The translations under genes were made by a program, and so were the position numbers. From Arcuatula senhousia (Eukaryota > Mollusca > Bivalvia > Mytilida > Mytilidae): DNA of 64,000 nucleotides. The DNA is taken from positions 2,418,001-2,482,000 of the forward strand of contig OZ020304.1 in assembly GCA_963971305.1 (NCBI GenBank), given 5' to 3'. Shown piece after piece: positions 15,001 through 27,000 of the stretch; position 1 is the stretch's first letter; the number at the start of each line of letters is the position of its first letter. The notes below the pieces were generated by a model. That model did not search any database and was not told the DNA's origin. It saw only the letters and a program-made list of their open reading frames with translations.

Positions 15001-18000
15001 ACAGACAGACAGACAGACGGACTGACATACACGATAAAAACAATATGTCTTCAAAAAGTTAACACCATCGCCATCACCACAGCCGCCGCCAGTCAAGTAA
15101 CACCTATGTCTCGCCTTCGAAGTCCTGCTCTGCTTTTCTTTTCAGGCAAAACAAAAAGTAGATGATCATGAATAGGGAGAAACAGCAAGTATGCCCTTAC
15201 ATTATTCCAAAAATACTGAAATTTCATATCATACAATGCTGTATACTGTTTCTTGGTGTAAAATAAAATAATTTTTTGATTAATATATAATCATTGAAAT
15301 CTGACCTGGCCACTGATAATTCTTCTCCTCGACATCAAAAGAACCTCATTAACCATAGGTAAAAAGGTGTTGTCACAAATGTTATTACTGGTATCCCTAT
15401 CGCATGTTTATTTAGTATTTTACATGTAGCAATCAAAGTAGATGTTAAAAGTATTATAGAAAATGTGCCAGTGACACTCTTGTGAACCTCCACTGATATA
15501 CATGACATAGAACCAATTACAAATTCTGTTTACAAATAGGTTTGATATTGAAATAATGAAAAAAAAATGTTTCCTTTTAGAGAACTTTGAATCAGATTTA
15601 CCATAGGCTGATATTAAGAGAAAAACTTTTTTGAATTTCTGTGAATGAGACAATTCTAAAATAATGCATACAGTCTTAAAGACATTAGAACCTGATCACT
15701 CTCACATTTTCTTAAAAAGAATGATATACAAATTAAATGCAGAATAAACCTATAAAATATTTTTTATCACACCTTCAAACAGCAGATTTTGAACTAGAGT
15801 TTTTTCCCATGATATATGAATCCAAGAACAACTAAATTTCATTATGATTAATTTTATCAAAGTCCCTTAAATTTAAGAAAGGAGTTGAGATTATGAGATA
15901 TGTGGACAAACAAGCATACAGGCAGGACAATTTTATACATCTAAAATAAGTTTTATCCTATGTATTTTTTTGTCAAAAAATCTGTCAAAGTAAAAAATGG
16001 CTGGATTTCTTTAAACAAGAAGTAGGTGAGCGACAGACCTGAAAATGAATCCCACATTATGGAACCACACCTTGATGCTGTATACCAAATATCAAAAAGC
16101 TGTGATTAGTAGTTGCTGAGAAAACTGTTAGGAAAATTTCTTCCCTCACGCCCGCCCCACATTCACCATTTCATAACCCAGATTTTTCACTCCCTGAAAT
16201 CTGGTCTAGCCAATAAGGAACTCATCCATGTTTTTAGGTGATTTACATGATGAAAAGGGATTATAGCGAGCATAGCTCGCAAGCGGGCACGAAGTGCCCG
16301 CTCGAGCGGAGAGCTCTACGGTATTTGTTTCCGTGAGAAATTTGCTAATGCTGATTTAGATTTTTTATGGTCCGGAAAGTGTTATTATTTTTACAGGTCC
16401 GGAGTGAATGTTAAAATAATTTATAAGAAAAGAAATAATGCTTAAAAAAATAATAAATTGCGTTTTTTACATGAAAATAATATTCTTAAAGTAATAAATA
16501 CACATAAGCCGCTCGTTTCGTCTTGGTTATATGCACGTACGAAACTAACGTGTCTCGAAGCTTGATCGCCCCATACAATCTCGCCCCAAAATAAGCAAAT
16601 GGAAATGTTGAAAATTAAATGATAGCGATATTCCTGAATGTCGACATTTAGAACGAAAAAATGAGTCCCTTTTAGCTATGCTCGCATTTAGGCAATGCCT
16701 ACTCCATATTAATCTCCTTGGTTAATATACTTACTCTGACACTTTGGCTATATGGACCAATCATTGCAGGGGCCCAATGTGATCTACTCTGTACATGCAT
16801 AGTTCTTCTGTCATCACCATGGTGACCATAAGCATCTATTAACAGCACAACATTATCTGGCATTGGAACCTGCACACACAATCTAAAAATATTTTAAAAA
16901 TCTGTCGGTCTTAATAAAATGCCTAGATTGCATTAAACATGAAGTGTGTGAGTAATAGACTTGAAATCTAATTGCAAGATACATGTGATTTGGAACCACC
17001 TGCTGATGCTGCATTGAATTGAACTTTTGTCGATTGAGTTTTACAGTGTGTTTTATATGTAGCTTTGTGCAAGCTTATCAATAGGGGGAAGGTTGGATCC
17101 AAAAAACTAGTTTAACCCCGCCACATTTTATATGTGCCTGTCCTAAGCCAGGAAACTTTGCCAAAGCCTTTGTTTGTCCTTGTCATTCTATGTCAAGAAT
17201 TGAGTCTTTCGTTGATGATTTAGGGATTGGTTTGGATACTTTTGTATTGTATTGTAAGTCTTGGGCCAATGCAAGACGGTAAGCAGTGACCTATGGTCAT
17301 GTTGAAGACTGCTTGCTGTTTTCCGTTGTGATTTTTTGAATTGCTGTTTGTTTATGTTTGTTGTGTCGCGTACACTTATTCCACATCTCAATATCGTATA
17401 TACCAAATATCAAGAGACTGTTATAATAAGTTACTGATGAGTTTGTAATCAAGCCTGCTGCCTTAAAATCTGCTTTATTTTGTGAAAGCTGACAAGAAAA
17501 AATTGTTTTTTATATTTCAAAAATATTCTTAGCAGAATTAAAATCATGGAGGTCAGAAAAAATGCTATATGCAAGATTAAAACCATTTAACAATTTGACT
17601 TCAGTTTTAGTTAAACAGATAAAATTAGAAAGAAACAATCTTTGAAAATTATAACCTTGAAGGTGGATTGTCTTTGAAGTATTTATTGTATACTGCATTA
17701 ATGGCACCAAAGTCTCTCAAATCTTTGACATAAAGATGTACCATACATAGATTATACATGTTCCAGCTCCCAGCAAGTTCTTCTATACATTCTGTAAGAA
17801 ATATACAAATAAAATATTAGTTTCAATGTGAAGTGCACAGTTTGTAGATCTATACAAATGATAAAATATTAAAAATTCTTTAAAAATGATGATAACTTAC
17901 TAAGAACACTGGTGATCTAATACCAAGCTCACCTCATTATGCATTATTGTCACTAAGAATGTATTGACATGAATAGAAGATAACAAGATGTGGAATAAGT

Positions 18001-21000
18001 GTACACGACACAACCTTCAAAACAAACAACAATTTAAAAAATCCACAATGGAAAACAGTCAGCAGCCTTCAATGTGACCAGTGGTCACTGCTCGCTGTTT
18101 TTCAATTGGCCCTGAATTGAAAAATTCAAGCCGAAACAATTAACATAAAAAACGAAAAACAAACATAAGCTTTGATAAAGATTCCTGGCTTTGGACAGGC
18201 ACATTTAAAATGTGGCAGAGTTAAACTAGTTTTTTAGCGCCAACCTTCCCTTTATTTATAATCACTAACAAAGCACAAACTAACACACAGTAAAAATCAA
18301 ATCAATAGAAGTTCAATTCAACAAGAGAGAAACTTAGACAAAAGGACAACAGCAAAATAACAAGACGTAGAGATATTCTCTTGAGAACACTCGACAGCTA
18401 CTGACAGCTAGCTTAGAAGCATCTAATAGATGAACTTTTCATTATTTTAAGTGGTCATTCATGCAGAAAATATAGGTCAATGCCAGAATCTGAAGCATGC
18501 ATTGTGCTAAGTGCACCTACCATACCAATATAGTTGATGAGGCACTTCTCAGTCAGGCGGTTTGGTCATTAACCATTCTTCTGTAAGTGGTAATTCATGC
18601 AGAAAATATAAGACAATACAAGCATCCGAAGTATGCATTGTGCTTAGCATAACTAGGTGCACCTACCATACCAATATGGTGTCAGTAAGCAGGAATGGAC
18701 TTTAACCATCCTTCTGTAAGTAGTCATTCATGCAGAAAATGTATGTCACAGCCAGAATCAAAAGCATGCACTGTGCTTAGCATCACTATGTGCATCTACA
18801 ATGCTAATAAAATTGATGTGGTATTTGACAGTAATTGCGTATGCATAACCATTCCATTATAAGTAGACTCGGATGCCGAGGCCATTCCTAACTCCAACAC
18901 CGCACTCAGGGTATCACATATGCCAACCTCACTTTCATTAGGTGTGCTAAAAAGGAAGTAAATTATGTTTTTTATATATGATTACCTTTTAGTCTTTCCA
19001 TGGCATCTTTAGTTAATTTCTCGATACTTTTACCCTCACTGATTTCAGCGGCTACACCTGATACCCAGAATTCTTTGTCTGTTGACTTCACTCTCAATCT
19101 AATGCACCCTGCTTCAAATTAAAAAGCAAAAATCAGGAATATATGTTCAAAAAATGTGATGCTGCACGTTACAACATGCAGAAATAACTTCAACCTAAAG
19201 GTAAACCTGATTTGGGATGCATCCAAACACTATAATACCCCTCTACTATCGTATGTGGTGCATTAAAACAAGATTCTTGTGATCTGTGTTTATTTTTATT
19301 TGTTAAAAGTGATGAAACATTGTTCTGCCTTATTTTCATCAAAACAGAAACTTAAACCCAAAAATATTTATCCATCAGAGCCTAGTTTTCTCAATCTTTT
19401 GGTAATGTCCATAATGGATCCATTATACCTGTTTGGCAAATTCATTTTCAGTAAACCTACATGCTGATGGACAGACATAAACAAAGTCCTTTCTTAGTTG
19501 AAGGCTCTTCAGCTTTAGCCTTAGTTAAGTGTTAAAAGAAAATGGATGCTCTTGCAAAAATAAAGTCAAAAGGATAGAAACTGTAGACAATGACAGTCAC
19601 TCACATTAAATCATCTCCCCTGATTGATATTAAAGGGCAATGGAAATCTTGAAATGAAGTTTTATAAAAATCCAGTTCAGGATAAACAGACAGACAGGGG
19701 ACTTCTATATACCACCAAACTTGTTTTTGGAGAACCAACACCCAGTAACATTGAAAATTTTAAATGAGATATTAAGGAGGCTCGCGGGTCTAAATTTGTG
19801 CATCTTTTTTGCGCAGCGGTATTGTAAAGGTAAATCCCTCCAATGTCTCTAGCACTGTCACTCATTACATTAAACAACACATCTTCTGTGCAAATTTGAA
19901 GAAATTCGATTGTTCAGTTCTCTTTGTATGCCGTGTTTTACATTGAAATCCTCATTTTCTTTATATTTTGTGTGAAAATAGATGGAGCCTTCCCCGGAAG
20001 GCATATGTCGCCTGCGTATCTATCTTTGTTTGCCAAACAAGAAGTAGTTAATTTTCCGGCATGAAATTGCCTTACACCTTATAGTACTATGCGATGAAGC
20101 TACATACCAAATATCAAGAGGCTGTGGCATGTAGTTGACTGGAAAACTGCAAGGAAAATTTGGCATCTATGTCCATTTTATATAAAACTTAGTATTTGTC
20201 AAACAGGAAGTAGTTATTTTTCGGGCATAAAATTGCTTTACACCTTAAAGTACTATGAGATGAAGCTACATACCAAATATCAAGAGGCTGTGACATGTAG
20301 TTGCCTGGAAAACTGTGACAGAAATTTTTGTGACGCCGCAGGACGACGCAAGACGACAGATACAGTGGATTCCACTTATTAGCATAATCAATTTGTCAGA
20401 GAAATTCATGCAATTAACCGAATTACCCCATAAAGTGAAATGTCAATTTTAAACAGAAAATACAAAGAATTGATATAAATTTGTCTATTATATTATCAAA
20501 TGTGTTGAGTAATTAGAGCACCCAGGTGACACTTCTATTGTATCCTAATGCTTGTATAAACAAATGTAACATAAATGAAGGTTGTAAAAACATGTTTTGA
20601 TAACTTTTACCAACAACAACAACAACAAATACTTTATTATCCTCAGACACATAGTGTACAAGAGTTCAAAATTTTTACAGATATACATAGATTACAGCAG
20701 CAGGGAAATCACAATGTATTATTGTCAATTAATCGTGACAAATCAACGGTTACATTATATATACAAACAAGAATTCATTTAAATCTCCTGTGTTCCGGTT
20801 TTCATTCATAAAGTTACCACGTGCTTTTCATTCATAGCTTAGTCTGTTAATAGATACTATATAGAGTTTTACAATTGGATATAAATAAACAAAAATGTAA
20901 GTATATTTGCATTGTCACACATTTGAGTTAAATGACTCTTATAATTTGTCTTACCAACACACTTCAAAGACCTCGTTAATAAAACATATGATTTTGACTG

Positions 21001-24000
21001 GTATCAAAGTGATTTTTGAAAATTTTAAGTCAATTAACAGGAATTTTGTACTTTTTCTCAGATTTTCAATTCAATTAAATGAAATTTTTAACATTAAAAG
21101 TATAGGAAATTGTTTGGTGTTTTGAAATCATATTCAATAAAGAGGATTATTCTAATAAGAGTTAGTCGATAAAGTGGAATCCACTGTAGTGCCAAAGTAA
21201 CCCCTATATGTGGCTTCTGCAACACGTTTCAGGCTACATAAAAATGGCAAAATTCCAACAGTTTTTGTAATTTCATTTTTTTATTTGCACGGTGACCCCC
21301 TTTTTTTATTGATTCAATTTGAAGAATGCATTAAAACACACATTCTTTGCAAATTTGAAGAAATTCTGTTGTTTAGATTTTTTTCTATGTCAATTTTAAG
21401 CTTTAAATTATCATTTTTCCTATATAATCTAAATAAAATAGATGGAAAATAGCCTATTTTGAGGACATTAATAGCGGGCTTAAATGAAGGGTGACCCCCC
21501 ATTTTTTATTGCAGATGTTTAATCCATACCCAAAGGACTATAAGTGTGCCAAATTACAGAAAAATCTATTGCTTTCGAGTCCCCTTAACCTCTACGCTTA
21601 CCTCTGCAAGCACATGCTAAACACGGCTGATCATCCATATCACTACTCTCTGACTGGTGTAAAGTCTCTGTTATATTATCTGAATTTTGCTCTTCCTCTG
21701 TAAGTATCTCTTTGTGTACATGTATATCCGAACTCCGTTTCATACAGTAACTGCTTAAACTCTGTTGTAATGGTACATCACTTTCCTGTAAAGAAATATA
21801 TTTTGTGAAGGGTAATGCAACTTTAATCAATCACTTTTGGGTGAATATATAAGATATATGCCTTTAAGGTTAACAATTTTCTGAATTAAGTGTCTTTACA
21901 TTTTTATTGCCATTATTTTTTAATGGAAACTATAAATGGTCAAATACTTAGATTAATTATATGATTAATGTCAATATTGTAAATGCCAGCCAAAATCAAG
22001 TTACATTTCGTTTTCTTTTTAAAATTAAAGGTAAATTTTGTAAAAGAAAATATCTACCCATTCAAAATAATAAACATATGAATGGTCAAAAAAGGTTTTT
22101 CATTTGTTAAATAAGATCATAGACATTCAGAAAAGAAAGTTGATAAAGAGATTTAGAGTTCAACCCAACTTACCACACCTTTGTTTTCTAGGTGAGCGGA
22201 TTTTATGTTGAGGTACCCCACAGGAGCAAAAGCATCATTTGAATGAACAACTTCTTCTGTGGAATCTCTATTAATGTAAAGGAGAAATTTTTACATCTCT
22301 TGTCAGTTTAAACAACTATATCAGCAGTCAGTCATAAATAAATAAAAGAATTTACACAATATGTGTTAAAACAAAATAATTTCATAAGTTTGAATTTATT
22401 ATCTTTTTGTTCATGCATAGTACAGACAATAAAACTACACAAATAGAAAATATTTACATGTATACTGTTAACAGCAAACACATGTTTTAAAGTTTTGAAT
22501 ACAGATGGACATGATGGAAAATTTCAATAAATATGTGTTATTTACCCACGAACCTTTATTCAACAAGAACACAGAACGGCAAAAATTCTCAGTACCCTCG
22601 CTAAAGGGGCACAACCTCAATGAAAATAATCATATGGTACCCAAATTCCAATTCATCCAAGGTATAAGTAAAATGAACATTATGTATTAATTTCATTAAC
22701 ATCCATTAAGAATTGTAGGCATGAGAAAGCTAACTAAAATGGATACATAGACCTCATTTTCATGGTCCAAGGGGCACAAGAAATCCCATCAATTACAAAA
22801 TTTCAAATAAATCATACCTAATCAAAATTTCAGATAAGTATAAAGTTACTTCTAGTAACTCTGAATAGGATGCCTATCACATTCTCCAGACACCTTTACA
22901 ATTATGCCTTAAATAATACAAAACGTAATCTGGAAATATCCTAGAACTTACATGACTATTGACTTCTTAAATAATGGACAGTCCACAGTAAAGGTCTCAT
23001 ATTCCCCTCCCTCGCCACATACATTCAAATCAAACTCTTTGTTCTACAAATAGAATCGTTTATAAATATCTACAATCTAAGCACCAAATCTAATCGACTC
23101 AGTCAAGAAATAATATTATATTAGCTACCTGTACTTGTTTCATCTGTATTTTCACTTGTCTTGTATGTACATCTGTTTGCATGAAAATATCTTTCTTCTT
23201 AGCTATTTTTGCAGAAGTTCAGTAAAGATAAACAAGAGGCTCCCAGGAGCCTGAATCGCTCACCTGGTCTTAATGTCAACCCTTTGAAGACTTTTGTATA
23301 GCTAAATGAGCTGAATGTTTAAGCAATAAAAAGCTTTTCTCTATCTGCAATAGTTTTCATTCCAAAGCAAAAAACACTATTTTTCACCTTTAAAGGGCCA
23401 TAACCCCTTAAAGGGGTCATCTGACAACTTCCACCCTAAAAAGACTTTTGTAGAGCTAATTAAGCTGAACATTTAAGCAAGCAACATCTTTTCTCTATCT
23501 GCAAAAGTTTTTTTTTCTTTAGGCCAAAAACACACTATAAGGGGTCATCTTCTGGCAACTTTGACCCTATGGAAACTTTTGTAGAGCTAAATGAGCTGAA
23601 CATTTAAGCAAGCAACAACTTTTCTCTATCTGCAATAGTTTTCATTCCATAGGCCAAAAACACTATTTTTTGCCTTTATGGGGCTGTAACCCCTATAAGG
23701 GGTCATCTGACAATTTCGACCATACGGAGACTTGTGTAGAGCTAAATGAGCTGAACATTTAAATAAGCAACAGCTTTTCTCTATCTGCAATAGTTTTCAT
23801 TCTACAGGCCAAAAACTCTTTTTTTTTGCCTTTAAGGGGCCATAACCCCTATAAGGGGTCATCTGACAACTTTGACCCTATGTAGACTTTTGTAGAGCTA
23901 ATTGAGCTGAACATTTGAGCAAGCAACAGCTTTTCTCTATCTGCAATAGTTTTCATTCTATAGGCCAAAAACACTATTTTTTGCCTTTAAGGGGCCGTAA

Positions 24001-27000
24001 CCCCTATAAGGGGTCATCTGACAACTTCGACCCTATGGAGACTTGTGTAGAGCTAAACGAGCTGAACATTAAAGCAAGCAACAGCTTTTCTCTATCTGCA
24101 ATAGTTTTCATTCTTTAGGCCAAAAACTCTATTTTTTGCCTTTAAGGGGCCATAACCCCTATAAGGGGTCATCTGACAACTTTGACCTTATGGAAACTTT
24201 TGTAGAGCTAATTGAGCTGAACATTTAAGCAAGCAACAGCTTCTCTCTATCTGCAATAGTTTTCATTCTATAGGCCAAAAACATGCAAAAATGCTATTTT
24301 TCACCTTTAAGGGACCGTAACTCCCATAAGGGGTCATCTGACAACTTGGACGCAATGGAGACTTTTGTAGAGCTTTTGATGCTGAAGCGGTAGCGTGGCA
24401 TCAGATTTCATCTATCTCTTATACTTTTTGATTTACAAGCCAAAAATAGAAGTCTGACCCCCCTGGTCTATTTTTAGCAACGGCATCCATGTTTTTCGAC
24501 GAATCAAAAATCCCCACACCAGTTCTGTGGGGGATACCCTAAAGTACCACCAGACCAAATTTGGTTTGAATCTGTGCAGCCGTTTGAGAGGAGAAGAAGT
24601 TTGAAGAAAAGTTAACGACGACGGACGACGACGACGAGGGACGACGACGACAGACGCCAAGTGATGGCAATAGCTCACATGGCCTTTGGCCAGGTGAGCT
24701 AAAAAAAATAGTTTCTAATGTTGATAATGATAACAAAAATTTCCTCCTGAGTTAAATGATTTTCTGTTAGTACTATTAATATCAAGAAAGCTCTAACACC
24801 ACAAACATCAAAACTTTTTGACCAAGTTTCTCTTACCAGCTGTACAAACTGTGGATAAAGCTCTTTGATGGTTCTTCCTAAATGTTTCTTTGGGGACAAA
24901 CCTTAAACAAAGAAAATCAAGAATTGTATGCTCTTATATATTTTTGAGTACTGGAATATGTATTGGAAAGACACGTTTACATATTTCCAAAATTTGACAA
25001 CATTTGGCTATTTCTTAAAAAAATAATAAATTTATCTGTTTGGTAATTGTTGTAATATTTTTGGCTTCTGTTTTTGTTTTATCAAATCTAATGTTCTACC
25101 GGTTTTCCAAGTTTTTTTACTCCTAGCGTGTCTGATGAAGGATAATCCAGACACGCAGTGAAATTTTGCATTGTGCATTTATCAAAATCATTTCAATATG
25201 TGGATTGTGTCTTTCTGGTACATATTCCATATTCTTTTGTCTTTAATTTTAATTGTATAAATACATCTTTGCAGTTTCCTTACCTCAAGAAATATTTTTT
25301 TAATCAAAGAAAATAACCATTTACCTCAGTGCCCCTTCTAAAAGCTATCACATTTTTATACATTTGTTTTCTCCTGTATTGTTATTTTATTTTAAATCAT
25401 GCAGAATAGCATATCATTTATTATTCTTCCGTAAATGACTCTTTTCAGTGTGAGATGACCAGGTTGAGATGCGAGCATGTGCAACGATCTCACACTGGTT
25501 AATTAACCAATAATAACCGCCGGTACTGATATTGATCGATGATGTAGACCAATGAAATGCAATGTTATTTTAAACTTTCAGTTTTTAGAATGAAGTCACC
25601 TAAGGTTTCAGAATATAAAAAAAATGATTTTTACAGAAGAAATAGGTACTTACAGGCGTTCTTGGAAAACCGGCGGAGATCTTTCACTCGTGATAGAATT
25701 TTTTGGGTCTTTTGACTTGTTCCGCTGCGCTCCACTCGCAAAAAGACTGAAAAATTCTATCACTCGTGAAAGATCAGCCGGTCTTTTCCAAGAACTTGTG
25801 TAAGAACCTATAATTCTCTTATTTTTTTGTATGTTCATTGTTTAGAATTTAAATGTCTCTTTACTCTTCTTTCTGTTTATAAAGAAAAATCATACATTTA
25901 TAACTTAATGTTGAGCATGATTCCTATCTAAACTCTTTATGAAATTCTGACATAAAAGGACAAGGGCTGATAAGGCCTGTTTTTGGCCTCAAAATATGGC
26001 TGAAAATTAAAAATTCTAGTAATCTACATTCACTGTGTTATTTTCTTAGGCAAGGGTTAGGAACATGATAAACAATGAAAATTATCTCAATCCATTTAAT
26101 TTATATATAGAAAATAGCATTAAAAGTTGGAAGATTTTCAACATTTGGTCAAAATTAGCGATTTTTACATTATTTTCATGCTTATTTTGTTTTCAATAGT
26201 AGTGTGTACAGCCATGTACCAAATAGATACTTTGGGAAAATATTTTTCGGGACCAACTTAATTTGTTACCAAAAGGATTTTGTGGTACATGGGTGTTGCG
26301 GTCACCTCCCAGAGCGAAAATGATTAAAAATATGCTAAAAAACAGCCGATTTGGTCAATTTTGTGCAATTTGTTCAATTTTGACGTCACTATGACGTCAC
26401 AGTATGGTCAAAAATATAAAAATGTCTATGAAGCATTAAAGTACTGACATTTAACTAAGTCTTATCACAATTTTTACTTAATTCAAACAAAAATATTTTT
26501 TGGGCCAAAAATGGCCCTTATCAACCCTAGTCCTTTGAAAATTATATCGGTAGACATGAAAAGAGACTTGTTTTTGTTTCAAATCTTATTTAAAAGATAC
26601 CACCATCATCATACCATAAGAAGCAACTTTTATAACAATGGCTGTGATGTCACAATCAATCATTTCTTTCAGTAATTCTGATTGGTCACGTCTCCAGAGA
26701 TAGGCAAGAGATGTAAGCCCCAGTCTCTGACAACTAAAAACAAATGATAAATAATTTGAATAATCATTTAACATTTTTTATTTAAGAAAGGGGTCTTTTT
26801 TTTACTACTTCAAGACTAGATTTAAATTGAATGCATTAATTTTTACCTTGGGCTAATTGCAAAACATTGAGCAACGCTTACTGGCCTTGTTGAAGGCTTC
26901 TGCGCTGTGTTTTTTTTTTTCAAATTGCTCCTTGTTTGCATGTACACTATTTCTACATCTCAATATCTTCTATTTTTTTCTTTCTTATCTGTTTTTATCA

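Noticed and set aside
25122..25155. Hammerhead ribozyme suggested by CTGATGA followed by GAAA
   Set aside because: The core needs GAAA directly after stem II; here about 11 extra bases intervene and the flanking stems do not form a three-way junction.
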